Assembly: GCA_033439265.1 (NCBI GenBank)
Contig: JAVTVX010000009.1
Span: 2,035,609 to 2,099,608 of the forward strand
Length of the DNA: 64,000 bases
Direction of reading: 5' to 3'
DNA from: Dillenia suffruticosa
Taxonomy: Eukaryota > Streptophyta > Magnoliopsida > Dilleniales > Dilleniaceae
Position numbers and translations under genes: made by a program. How positions within the stretch are numbered: position 1 is the first letter of the stretch; every line of letters begins with the position of its first letter. A model generated the notes under the pieces. It saw only the letters and a program-made list of their open reading frames with translations, made no database searches and was not told where the DNA came from. Below are positions 1 to 11,811 of the stretch, piece by piece.

Positions 1-1419
1 AAGGGAGTAAATAATAATATCAATGATTTTTTTTTATTATGAAATATTCAATTAAATCATAATTAATATTTTGAAATAAATATCATATTAAAATATTAAA
101 AAATTAAATGTATCTCAATTAAATCATTTTTTATATTTTTTTAATATATAAAAAAATTATATTAATATAATAAAAAATAGAGATAGTATCAATTGAAATA
201 TAATTCATTAATCTCGAACCGATGGAATGTTGTTGCTTGTTGGACTAGGAACCGGTGTAATGTCACCAACATCATTATTATCCTTCTCTGCAGTTGCATC
301 GCTCAGCAACATGTGCTCATCACAACCAAACATATAATCCACATCTTCATTTTCTCCATCTCTCCCTCGCTTTCTCCTTACCTCCTGGATTTATTTATAT
401 ATGTTACTGCCTGCTTGTACACGTTTGTAAACTTTTTGTTTGTAGAATATTTTTTTTTATATTATTATATAAAGATCATAAAAATTATAAAAATATTCAT
501 ATTTATGAAAATTCAAATACTAAATTTAAAAAACACAGAGTGCTTTATAATCAGAGTATCGTCGTAAGAATTGTGACGGTTTTAATTGCCACTTGTAAGA
601 AAATAATAAAGGAAAAAAAAAACAAAGTTGGAGAAAACAAGTTAATACTTTCTTAATCTTCTAAAAGTGATTGATAATTTGGAATATAACAATTTTAATA
701 CATCCAAGGAGAGTTGGCTATGGAATCATTTCAAATATTCTTAATCTTGGCTATGAAATTACACATTAAGAAATCTAGTTTTAAAAAATATTCTTAACCT
801 CCTTAAATTAGGGAAATAACCTAACCCGATCTATTTTTTGGTAGGGCAATAGGTTCAAAAAAGTTTTGAGTAATGCATCTCTACCTTTTGTTTTTTTGTT
901 ATAAACCATCGATATCCAATAATTACGTTGAACAATCTCCTGATATTTATTATCTTTGTATGTAAGACTCGAATCTAAAATTTTATTTACGAAAAAACTA
1001 ATGTTCAACTTTTAAATCAACGAGGTGTCGGTACGATACACTTGTACCTTAAAACAAACATAAGAAAGTTTTAAAATTTCTTTTGTAAGATTTAATTTAG
1101 ATTCTTCCTCAAAAATCAATTTCATTTGATTTTTCTCTTCAAAATTAGACATATTTATCTGACAAAAGCCAAATTTAAATACGATTTTTACTACACAATT
1201 TTTAGCGATTTGAAATCACACAAAATTGTCAGAGTAAGAGCAAAAATATGGCAATTGAAATTTGAAACATTCATATAAAGCTGAAAAAATAATATAAAAA
1301 ATGAGAGAATAGCTATCAAGAAGACTATACCATCGATTAGTCTTGTACTCCCTGTTTTGTTTCTCCTAAACAAGATGAAACTTGCCAAGCAATGCAGAGG
1401 CAGTTGTGGTGAGAATCAA
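1..1419. other. AT-rich spacer with a degenerate SINE
   Basis: No supportable gene. The stretch is strongly AT-rich with T and A runs. Positions about 890-1032 resemble the minus-strand SINE family seen elsewhere here (ACCATCGATATCC near a T run, then a TCGAATCTAAAATTT-like B-box side). Positions 1190-1419 are probably the 3' untranslated part of the C2-GRAM gene. Confidence 0.5.
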
Positions 1420-4400
1420 CTATCTAGGCAGATTCCCATCTGCCAAAGAAATCTCAGTCTCTAACAATTGTAGTATTTCCTTCACACGTTTTGCGAATTT
1501 ATCGGTTATGTTCCGAGAGATTCTCTGCTGGAACTTGGTACTTCTTAGCCACTCGATCCCCATGTGGACATCGCATTTGCAAGAACTAGGTTCGGTCCAT
1601 TGCTTCTCCATTTGATACTTAAAATGAACCTGCAAAATCCAAGTGAGCATTAACCACATGTGAACAAGAACATGAAACTCACAAAATGAGCAATTATTTG
1701 TCACATACGCGGAAGTGGTCACCGAATGGAACATCATGAAGAGTCATGACCTCATCCACGACCCACCCTTCATGATTTCCCTTGGGAAATTTTTGTTGTG
1801 TACAAGCAACTTCGCCTCCAAAGATGGATATGTGGCGGTTGAATTTGTATAATAGGTGTCTTTCGTATACATCTGACTTTTGTACCTCCCATGGGGTAGT
1901 CACATAATTGAGACAACCAGATTTTCCCATTACATTGTGCTCCAAAATTCCTCCATCAAACATCCCCATCACCGAGTCTATCTGCAACAATGGGGCAACA
2001 AATTCATTATGTACAAAAACATGGGTTTTTTTTTTTTTGGGGGTGGGGGGCGGGCCGGGGGGGGGGGGGGGGGACGCATTGTAGGTATTCAACAGGCTTG
2101 GCAAAGCTACAGACCAAGTCTTACTAGTGTAACAAGAATACCGATATTAGGTTTGAGTTCAGGTTGGAGGTTTCAAGTCACACATCCATTAACTCCACCT
2201 GTTAGGGTACAGTTGCAAACCCTAGAACTCCACATCTTAATAGCTAGCTTTTAATATAGGAATTAAGTTCTCCATTATGCATCCTGAGCTACAGGCATAG
2301 AACATCGGCTAACTTCCTGGGTTGAGCTTGTGGTCATAACTTATGAACCCCAAAAAATCTAAATTACGTTCTCTAATAGGCAGAAGAATTATTGCATATC
2401 CAGGTGAACTTATGATGATTCAATTTCTAGGTGTGGCAAGCATGATGACCGAGTGTAGAATCACATACATCAAATGGAAGTCGGGAAGAGTATATCTTGG
2501 ACATTTTAGTGCTCTCAACATTCAGAAAAGCAGCTCCTGCATCTTCAAGTTGAGAATAGTTTCCATCTTGTTCCTGCTGCTCTTCTGCAATTTGTGCTTT
2601 CTGTTCTGGGGTCAAAGTCCTTGTCCTCCACAAAGCCATTATCGTCCTACCAATTGAACATTGGGTACAGAAACCATCATTAGAAAATTTGCCCATCAAC
2701 AAATGATAATCTAGATCAATTGAAAACCAATACCTGCTGGCCACGCCGAATGGAACAAACAACTGAAAATAAAATCTGAGTCTGCCTTCCTCGTCTTGAG
2801 ACTTTGCGCCTTGCCTGGCATCCATACCTCGACCATTTTTTAGAACTATGACTAATGTAGGGCTGCCAACAGATGCCAGAGACGGGGGAAGCACCTCAAT
2901 GTCCTCAATGTCTTCCCAAAGAAAGAAAAATTTGGTTTTGTGACCAAACAGATTGGCATAAAACCCAACAATTCTAGCCGATAGAAAGAGTCGACCCTGC
3001 AGTATGACAAGGAAGCAAGTTGTCAAGACTCAAACATAGATAAAATAGTCTAGTTAATGGCACTGTGCTAAGCTCCAACAATTCATTGGATAGCTATCTA
3101 GGCATATACAACTGCTATGATATCAGTATCGATCTGATATTCTCCTATGTTTTATTCATTCAATCAGTACTTATAGATATATTGATAAAATACTAGATCA
3201 TAACCAAAAATACAAAAAAGGTTTCTCATAGCACACCTGCAAAGGCATCTTTCTTCTGAGGGAACATGAAAAGTCACTAATCAGAAATTCTTCCGGTGGC
3301 AATTTAAACAGCTTCTGGAACATTGAATCCCTATGAGGTGACCGGAGGCTCAGCTGCTCAGTTAAACAACTTGTGTTAAACAAAATTTATTAGTGAACTC
3401 AATGGAGAGGGGAAGACATATTCAATTCACCTTCTTTCCAACTTCCTTTTCCATCTTTGTTAAGTAATCCTTGATTGTTTCAACTCCATTAGTGTTTTCC
3501 AAAAAGATTCGTAAATGCAGCTTTGACTGAGAAGACTGAGCAAGTTTACCCAGAAGAGGCACCCACATGTCTGCTAACTCTGTGGAAGTATGCTTTACGA
3601 AATTGATTTCAGCATGCCCAAGGGAAGTAGACTGGTCGAATGGACCATCAAAATTGAAAACTTCCACATCAAGCACCGATGGTGGCTCTTCCATAGCATC
3701 AAATTCCAAAACCTCTTCACATATCCAATCATTAAGGACCAAAATATCAGGGACAACATACATAAACAAAGACCAGATAACATGCACACACACATCACAG
3801 TAATATTTGCACTTTGGCAATAGAAAGAGAAGAATGCAGAAAATGGAAAAGGTAAGCATCAAAAACTGCTAAGAGTAGCTCAAGCTCGACTCAAGTTTGA
3901 CTTGTGAAAAGCTCATTCAAGTTCCACTCCATAATATTAAACGGCCCAAGCTTCAGATCAATCTAGAGCTCGTTTCTTAAACAAGTCAAGTTTGAGCATC
4001 CATATAGTCAGCTCTTACTCGATTTTTAGGTTAAAACTAAACAAGTTACTCGAGCTAAGCTTGACTCAAGAAAAACTCATTCAAGCTTATCTTGTGATAC
4101 TAACTGAGCCAGGCCTTAGCACAATCTTGAGCTTATTTAACTAAATTAGCCGATCTTAAGCATCTTGCCACTGGGTTAGACTCAACTCAATGACGGCAGG
4201 GTTAGCTCGAGGTTGTCTCACATAGCAAACAAAGAAAAGAAAAGGCAAAGTTTGAAGAGGTTAAGGATGTTACCATTCCAATGAGGATCGCAAGTTTGAA
4301 GTTTGACAGAGCTTGTTCTTGTTTTACCATTGCAAGTAAAAACCACATAGGGATCTGAGAACCCCATGGAATCCAAAGAAGCTAGGCTAACTCCTTCAAT

Positions 4401-7035
4401 CAAAGCAACAGTAAGCACCCAGCCATCGCCTTGGGCCTTCAGTCCATGGTCACTTCCTGCTTAAACAAATCAGGTAAGAGAATGCAACAGACTCAGATTG
4501 TCAAGTATGTAAAAAATGTACACAATGCAAACCTCTTTGAACCCTAGCCTGCACAAAGTGTGATACCATGCCATAAACGCGCTCTAAATGAATGACCAAA
4601 ATAGCACATGTTATAAGCTCTCCAAAACTATCAGGCAAATCGAGACCACTGAATTCCAATCCTTGCAGTTTACAAGGTTCACAGAGCAAAATGTGCAATA
4701 TCACATACAGTGCCATAAATATTGCTGAAACAACAGTGAAATTCCAGAAGTACTTGATAGCTAACTGCCAGTCCGACTTGTGCTCAGTCTCCAAACTTGC
4801 TAACAAACTGTCCTTATCTAATACATCCACTGTCTTAAAATTTTGACCTAACAATTTGGAAAACTGGTTAAAACTTTCCTGCAGTCCCTGCCGAGCTCCT
4901 CCCTCAATCATTCCTCTCATCATTGTGCTGTGAAGGAAGTTGATTCCCCAACTTACCACAAGATGGGAGGTTTCTTCTCCCAAAGACAACTCCAAACCAA
5001 TCATTATCTTGTAAAGTAACTCAACCTTGAACGTGTTTCCATATGGAACATCTGGTGTACTCACACTAACAAACACAACATATCCTCTTTTGTCTGCTTT
5101 GGTACATGTTTGCTCCTCAGTAGCTTTAACAGCCTTAACCAACTTCGTTGCAGCTTTCGTGTATATAACAACACGATTTAAACACGTTATGTCTCCTGAT
5201 TTCCAAGTCCAAGGCCCATCTTGCAAATCAGTCGTGCCTTGTAGCTCAGCAAGATCTCTTATGAAATGTGAATTAGGTGCAAAAATAAACATTAGAAGAT
5301 CTTTTGGTGACAATGCATATGTCTGATTGACAAGAATCCCCCCCTGCAGGTTCTCTGGCAATTCATCCTCACTGTACTTTGACTGCATTGTCTCGACTGC
5401 TTCTTCAAAGCTACAAGTAGAGGGAAATTCCTCCACACAATCCTCATATTCGGACATGGAAGTAGATGTGGCCGATGAATCACCGGTTCTCAAATCTTCT
5501 TCGTATTTATTGAAAAGCTTCTCTAGTCGGTTGGCGATTGTTTTTATCAGCTTTTTACCTTCCGGGATCTTCATTTTAGAAGCATCATGAGATGGACCAT
5601 GAAAATCTTCAATTTCAGTGCTATAACCTGGTTCAACACTTGCATTTGTGCAGACAAGGTGGTTGGTGACAGTGTCATGACCTCTTCCATGAAGAGAAAG
5701 AGTGAGAAGAATTTTTCCTGTGTAAAAGAACATAAATTTTAAAAAACTAATCTCATGAAATAAGAGTAATTCAACAATGTTCTATCAATAACTTCATTAA
5801 AACAATCCATAACTTGACCTGTCTAACCAATTGGTACCATGAAAAACTCCTCTAAAACAGGATAATGGACATCATGACATGAACGGAAAATAGAAACTAA
5901 ACAAATTTCATACACCGGTTTTCATTATTTTAACGAAGAAGCTGAATATCATGTATGAAGAATTTCAAAAAATGCACAAAAGGATTTAGCAGCCTAACCA
6001 AAATTAATTGTTTATCATCCAATGGGCAAACTGATTGAGCTTCACATATTTATCCTCAAATACATTCATCAATATGACATTCCATAGCAGCCGGGCCATC
6101 GCTGTAAAGCCTAGCGGGATAGCAAATACGGGTAGTCTCTGCTCATTATTTATTAGTAGAGAAACTATATTTATCACTATATTCATGTACTTGTGCAGTA
6201 AAGTCCCAATTTAAATGTTCCTAACGAGTCTGCATAAAGTGGCTCTCTATCTACATATGCCCCATCATCTTCTAATTTACATATATTAGAAGTACCTCAC
6301 AGGCTCATCTGGTCTCCAAGTCATAAGCAAAGAGAGAAAATAACACTATATACTATGCATAAAAGAACTCTATTGAACATTTTAATGCTCTTTTATACAA
6401 CAAGGGATGTAAGTATAATCAAAACTAAGTAAACCCTTTTTATTTATTTTGAAATGGGCACTCTTATTTTCAAATAAGATTATAAGTTCTTCCACAATAA
6501 ACACATTTTTTGAAAGGATGGACCAACAAAAAAAAAAACCCAAAAAAGGGAAAATGCATTTACAGGATATGCATTAACAGCAAATCGCATTATGCTAATT
6601 AATCAATGATATTATTTTTAACACTACATTGTACTTTCACGCAATACGGGATGCAGGAGATAAGATAAAAATAAAATTACCAGAATACTTGAATCCAGAC
6701 TTGAAAGTCTTAGCTTTTTCAAGGGAAAACCAAGTAGGAGGCAAGCACTGATTCTCTTCAGCAACAATAGACCAAACCGGAATTCGAACCCGACCCGCTA
6801 ATTCCCTTGAAGAGTTGAAAAAACCCAAGTTGAAATCATCATCATATTGAAAAACAGACACAACAAGCTCTTCTTCAATGTCATGTACCCTGAACACGAA
6901 CTCTTCACTCCAAACTGGGTTTTCGCTCTTCTTCAAAACCCTTGTTTTGGATTTTAGTTTCCCTAACCGGAGTTTCACATATGAGTCCTTAGCGGGCACT
7001 TCACTTGCCTCTAACACATACACATAAAGCCTCAT
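1420..7035 (-). CDS. C2, GRAM and VASt domain membrane protein (At5g50170-like)
   Basis: Nine exons read on the minus strand: 7035-6681, 5717-4533, 4456-4274, 3714-3431, 3353-3237, 2996-2734, 2646-2469, 1981-1709 and 1629-1420. All junctions are GT-AG and the phases close to 1015 residues, the usual length of this family. In order: N-terminal C2 (about 1-115), VASt-like domain (about 244-403), hydrophobic stretches near 445-463 and 486-496, second C2 (about 526-640, with DPYVVFTCNGKTRTSSVK), GRAM (about 678-745, FFFLWEDIEDIEVLPP) and C-terminal VASt (about 855-1010, PFGDHFRVHFKYQ). GRAM and VASt domains bind membrane lipids or sterols in known relatives; a membrane-contact lipid role is inference. 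The opening MRLYVYVLEASEVPAK matches At5g50170 better than At1g03370. The start at 7035 is chosen by that homology; an in-frame ATG at 7158 would add 41 low-complexity residues. The N-terminal C2 has a shortened first loop. Exon edges are hand-called. Confidence 0.93.
2026..2073. repeat. Poly-T to poly-G junction in C2-GRAM intron 7
   Basis: Thirteen T are followed by runs of G (5, 6 and 3) and then an uninterrupted run of 17 G, all inside the intron between exons 7 and 8. The tract could form G-quadruplexes and is also a likely place for sequencing or assembly length error. Confidence 0.8.
3870..4200. repeat. Interspersed repeat with AGCTCGA/CAAGCTTGA motifs in C2-GRAM intron 3
   Basis: Intron 3 of the C2-GRAM gene holds about 330 bases dense in near-palindromic pieces such as GCTCAAGCTCGACTCAAG, TTACTCGAGCTAAGCTTGAC and ACTCATTCAAGCTTATCTTG. 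The same lexicon recurs in the 8.1-8.95 kb repeat. It resembles a diverged plant interspersed repeat; I cannot assign a class because no clean ends are visible. Confidence 0.5.
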
Positions 7036-8085
7036 TTTTTTCGGCAAGAATCTGATTTTGAAAACATGAGCACCAGATGAATATATTTTGGTGGGGAGAG
7101 AGAGAGAGAGAGAGGGGGGGTGCAGTGAGAGTACGTGGGGGTGGAAGAGGTGTGACACGAGGAGAGACAGAAGGCGGTTTGTTGATTCAATGAATTTGAT
7201 TTGGCAGAGTTTGATTAGAGGATGACATATGGAACTTACTTTCGGTTAGAGATGGACAAAGATTATTAATTTCAAGTCGAGAGAGATAAAAGAGAGAGAT
7301 ACGAAGACGAGAATGGAGAATGATAGTAATCAAAAGAGATGGGGGAGATAGAGAAAGAGAGAGAAAGAGGTATTTCTATATTGATAAAAAGTATCAATAA
7401 TCCATAAGTCAAATAGCAATCCAAATGGCATAAAAAGAAAGTCAAAATCCTATTCATCCCTGAGAAGAATAATTTTTTATTTGACATTAGCCCCATGAAC
7501 TTTTGAAATTTTTTATTTTCTTTTGATTGAAATGCTTGTCTTGATATAGAAACATATAATCTCTATTTTTTTTTTTAGTTATCTTTTTTCTTTCTTTTTC
7601 AGAGAGTTGTTTTTGAAGATTTTAAAAATCCAATTGAGTGAGAGATGCAAATCTTGCATGGAAACTTTTCTTTTCTTGAATATCCAAGGATGAGAATACA
7701 AAATTTCACATTTTTTATATTTATTAAATTATTTGCATAATAAATATTAAAAATTATCAATACAATGGTACTTATATCTCTATAATAGGAAATTTTTATT
7801 TTTATTTACATGATCATTCATTTTTTTATAAAAAAATTGTATATTTAGTTAAAAAAGAATGAATCATAAATTAAATGATTTAAGTTCTACAGACTAGCAT
7901 TCACACCTTTTCTTCATAGAATGGATATTGGATGGATGCCAATAATTCTTTTTAAACCCAACAGTTACCCTTTAACGATCTGTCAATTAAAAATAATATT
8001 ACAGTTTGTACTTTATCTTATTTTTTTAAAATTTTGAGTATATTGATAAAAAAAATTATTGATATTGATCTATGCATAGGTTTGT
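7036..8085. other. Upstream region of the C2-GRAM gene
   Basis: Holds a GA microsatellite (about 7098-7121) and GA-rich stretches to about 7375 that on the minus strand form a CT-rich leader typical of plant 5' untranslated regions. From 7500 on it is AT-rich spacer with no gene or clear repeat. Confidence 0.45.
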
Positions 8086-8950
8086 TATGATACCCGGATA
8101 GTGTCACGGGTACCCATGACATTATCCAATCAAAGCTCACGCTCAAGCTCAGTGAGTCCTACCTTGAGCTCGAGCTCGAGCTTGAGTCCATATTTAATCA
8201 AGCTCGAAACTCGTCGAGCTACCCGATGCCCCTCATTTAACATAATCATGCCCTTACCCATTTTCATTTTCCAACCGCACACCATCGCGATCGAAGGTCT
8301 CTGTTTCTCTCACCATCACCCGATGGTCTCCTCCTCCTACTATTGCAATTGAAGGTCTCCTCATCCTCTCACCATCGCGATCGAAGGTCTTCTCTTCCTC
8401 TCACCATCACGATCGATGGTCTCCTTGAATCAAAAGTACTTTGTCTCTCTCTGTCTCTCTCCGTCTCTCTCTCTCTAGGGTTGTTGATTTTTGCTCTCTT
8501 TGTCTCTGTCTCTCTAGGGTCTCATCGGCTATTGTGTGCAACAAAGATCTTCTGCCTTCCGTCTCATCGAATCAAAGGTAAGCTCTCTCTCTCTCTCTCT
8601 CTCTCGGATTTTTGAGTTCCTCTACCTTCTGCTCTCCCCATCAAGATCTCGGGTATGGCCTTGATTTCGGTTTTGATTTTAGGCTTAGTTTGGGTATTGT
8701 CTCGAGCTCTCGTTCGGGCCCAATTTTGTCCCGAGCTCTCGCTCGGGCCTAATTTTGTCCCGAGCTCTGGCTCGGACCCAATTTTGTCCCGTGAGACTCG
8801 CAACACTCGAGCTCGAGTTTCTCAAAAACATTTCGAGTCGAGTTCAAGCTCTAGAATGACAGGCTCAACGAGCTCAACCTCACCTACCGCAGACTCAATC
8901 CGAATTTGGGTATTGTGATACCCGAACTTGACTCGAATGTCATAATAGGC
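8085..8950. repeat. Unclassified GC-richer repeat element, about 0.86 kb, with internal minisatellites
   Basis: A block of clearly different composition. It opens near TTATGATACCCGGATAG and closes near GGGTATTGTGATACCCGAAC, so its edges are loosely inverted. Inside are GAGCTCGAGCTCGAGCTTGAG-type runs, about five copies of a unit containing ACCATCGCGATCGAAGGTCTC (8281-8425), CT microsatellites, and three copies of a 29-bp unit (about 8701-8788). Open frames across it reflect its repeats and are not credible genes. It is probably a non-autonomous mobile element; class unknown. Confidence 0.55.
8701..8788. repeat. 29-bp minisatellite, three copies
   Basis: AATTTTGTC recurs at 8722, 8751 and 8780, a fixed 29-base period. 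Each unit also carries CGAGCTCT followed by a CTCGG-type block, so each can fold on itself. Confidence 0.85.
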
Positions 8951-8984
8951 CTACCTATACATATAATTTAGTTCATTTGTCTCA

Positions 8985-9770
8985 TGAGTTGCTAGTATTC
9001 CTCTTCCGATCAAACGGCCAAGATTTGAATCTAGTATGAGGAGGATATTTTTTTTTTTATTTAAAAGAAGAAGTTAGTGTGCTAAATGTAAAATGGGATT
9101 TGACGGGAACGGAAAAAATCACTTTGGGAAATCCCCCCAAAAGAGGACCTGATAGTGGATCAATTCAGATTAGTCGAGACGAAATCCTAGATATTGGACG
9201 GTGGATCTAGCGAGGGTACCCAAAAAAATGTAAAATGGGTTTCACTAACGGATAGTCGATATATTATGTAAATGTGTTAGATCATTTAATCAAATCTCAG
9301 ATTTAAAACTTGGGAATAGAAAAAACTAATTTGGAAGAGCTATCTTTTTTTTTGATATTATACCAACCGGTATCTGGAGTCATACTCTGACTAATCCGGT
9401 TCGGAACTTGCAGTGACCCATTAAGCGGCTACCCTCTCAACGTAATTTTTTTCATACTTAAATCGCGAGTCAAATTTGAGAACTTGGTTAAGGGAACTAG
9501 TGTCACATCCTTCTAGACCAACTGTCTGTTGGTGAGAGAGCTATATTTTAAAATGGACCCAACAATACTCAAACAGGATTAGTCAGATATAATTTTGGAC
9601 GTCAGTTGGCAATCAAATTCCTTAAATTCGAGATTTGGGAATGGAAAACAAAAAATTTGAGAGAGCCAACCCCTTAATGGATTTCACAATACTCAGACTG
9701 TATTAATCGGGTAAAATATATATATATATATAAATGTAAAATGGTCTTCGTAACCCAAAAAAAAATATAT
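8985..9770. repeat. Cluster of tRNA-derived SINEs in both orientations
   Basis: At least two well-formed copies. A minus-strand copy at about 9345-9535 begins on the plus strand with a T run then GATATTATACCAACCGGTAT, the family's 3' end. A plus-strand copy lies at about 9545-9765 (CGAGATTTGGGAATGGAAAA, then GTATTAATCGGG). Fragments of further copies lie at 8985-9230 and 9285-9345. Copies lie beside or inside one another, so order of insertion is unclear. Confidence 0.65.
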
Positions 9771-10317
9771 TATGGGCTAAGGGGGGATTTCGTAAAACGT
9801 AGGGATAAATCGTTGAAAATTTGGATATGATGGTTAAATGTTTAGACGAGAAGATGACTTTGAATAGAAATGAGTGACGTAGAAAAATCCGTATAAATTA
9901 AACTAATATATTTTGGATATATATATTTATTAATTTATTTTACTTTTACTTTTTTTAATTTTAATTTTATTCTCTTTTGTATATATTTCTAATTTTGTAT
10001 TTATTATTTATTTATTATATTTTTCTTTTTAATAATAATTTGTCTTTCATATGATCGCTCTCAAATTATTAGATTTATAATTCGATTTTTTGTTGCTGTC
10101 GTTGTTTTATGGGCTAAGGACCGTATTGGACGGAGCTCACAAGGCCCATTAAACAACTAGAAACTTGAATTTTGAACATCGCCCATTCATCATTTTTCAT
10201 CAGATCGGTTGGGTTAGTAGGACGAGACGGTAACTCTCTTTAACTACCGGATTAGCCGGGTTGGTACCGGGGAAAAAAAAAATCATCAGGAATCATACGC
10301 CGAAGAGAGAGAGAGAG
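9771..10317. other. AT-rich spacer and promoter side of the acidic-protein gene
   Basis: No gene seen. AT-rich to about 10100, then a more mixed stretch with a GA-rich leader (10304-10317) directly ahead of the acidic-protein start codon. No clear TATA box. Confidence 0.4.
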
Positions 10318-11811
10318 ATGTTGCAGTTTCCAGCATTCATGAGAGAGTATCCGTGGTCGATGAAGACAATACCGACGTCGTTTCTGCTTCCAACTCAATG
10401 GCCCCATCCTTACAACGACGAGCTTCTTCTTGCCCTTGAAGAATCTGAATTCGATGAGAAGGTCTCTCTCTCTCCCTCTCGTGTGTGTGCGCGCGCGCAT
10501 AATTTTGAAGTTGCTGCTTTTAGAAACTTGCATTTCTATACGAAGCTTTTGATTTTCGTTTGATGTACCAAAAATTAGGTAAAAAAGGTGATATTTGTCA
10601 AGCCTAGTTAGGGTTTTCTCAGAAAACGAAAATGGAAATTTAATGGGGCGTTGATGAAATTGCAAGTGATTTTCTTCATTTTCCACACTAGGGTTTCGAT
10701 TTATTGTCACCGTGAGGACATAAATTGAATAATTTGTGTTTGTTGGCGAGAAAAAGTTGTGGCTCCTGGTTTTTTAGGTTAATTGAAATTTTAAAGTCAG
10801 TGAGAGGATTTTGATAATGGGGTTTTGAATTGAAGTCAGGGTGACGTTAATTGTTAATTGTAATTTAATGGGGATTTGATGAAATTGAAAATACTTTGCT
10901 TCGTCTGAGACACTAGGGTCTCGATCCATTGTTTCTTTTTTTTTGGGGGGGGCATAAATTGGATAATTTGTGTTTGTTAGTGAGAAAAAGGTGTGGCTTT
11001 TTGATTTAGGTTAATTGAAATTCTGAGGTCAGTGAGAGGATTTTGATAATGGGGTTTTAAATTGATGTGTGGGCATTCAAGAAAAGCATAATGCATTTGG
11101 CTTTGCTTGTGGCATTAGGAATAGATGCATGCTGTCCTCTCTGAGTGAACAGCTGTGTTTGTGAATAGCCCCTTTTGTTTCCAAGCAAATAAAAAAAATA
11201 GCCACTTTAGTTTTTAATGCAATGTTTTTGTTTGCAAATACTGGAAGAAGGGCAGAAGAGGTGGCTTCATCTTGTTTCAAAATGCTCATCTAGCAAAGAC
11301 TAAAGCATTTGCAATTTGACGGATGGTGTTGCTGACCATGAGTTTGGATAATTCTGTGTTTATAGGAGTCCGCATTTTTGGACACTCCTTACTTAAGACT
11401 TTTAAGTGTCCTGGCCTAGCATCTTCTCTAGAATGGCTGTGCTTCTTTCTCAATTATGACTTGAAAGGAAACATTATATGGAATAATGTTGACATTTTAT
11501 CCATTTTTAGAGGAGAAAAGGGCATCCTGTAGTAAATTCGTGCTTCAAAATCTATATTCTCGCACATAAGAAATTAGCATAATCAAAAGTTCCTTGGGTT
11601 TGTTTGATCATGTCTCTCGCCTACTTTGCCTTCTGTTTATGGTACACTTTGGCAGTTGAATGAGATCAGGAAGATGAATATCAACACGGTTGTGATTGGA
11701 AAAACAACGGTAGACAATGACAAAGAAGACTTTGGTAATGATGGTGACGATGATGAGGCAGACAATGGAGAGGAGTCTGAGGCGGATGAGTTTGAGCAGG
11801 AAACTGGTTGA
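10318..11811 (+). CDS. Conserved-looking small acidic plant protein, 99 aa, function unknown
   Basis: Two exons, 10318-10461 and 11656-11811, joined in phase 0 by a GT-AG intron of 1194 bases, give 99 residues. The first exon encodes a hydrophobic/aromatic N-terminus (MLQFPAFMREYPWSMK) with TSFLLPTQWPHPYNDELLLA. The second gives LNEIRKMNINTVVIGKTTVD and then a tail (about 66-97) made mainly of Asp, Glu, Asn and Gly, ending EQETG. There is no signal peptide or membrane segment. I recall similar short uncharacterised proteins in other eudicots but cannot name a function. The acidic tail suggests a nuclear or chaperone-like binding role; that is inference. The GA-rich leader fits a plant 5' untranslated region. 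The intron carries a 225-bp tandem duplication. Confidence 0.75.
10637..11066. repeat. 225-bp tandem duplication inside the acidic-protein intron
   Basis: AATTTAATGGGG begins copies at 10637 and 10862, a period of 225. Shared landmarks in order include ACACTAGGGT, ATAATTTGTGTTTGTT, GTCAGTGAGAGGATTTTGA and ATAATGGGGTTTT. The copies differ at scattered bases and copy 2 holds a T-run/G-run junction (10936-10952). Confidence 0.85.

Noticed and set aside
7058-7158. Upstream in-frame ATG adding 41 residues to the C2-GRAM protein
   Set aside because: The extension is translated CT/GA microsatellite; homologs start at MRLYVY.
8101-8918. Several Ser-rich open frames on both strands
   Set aside because: Produced by CT microsatellites and minisatellite units; no start context or family.
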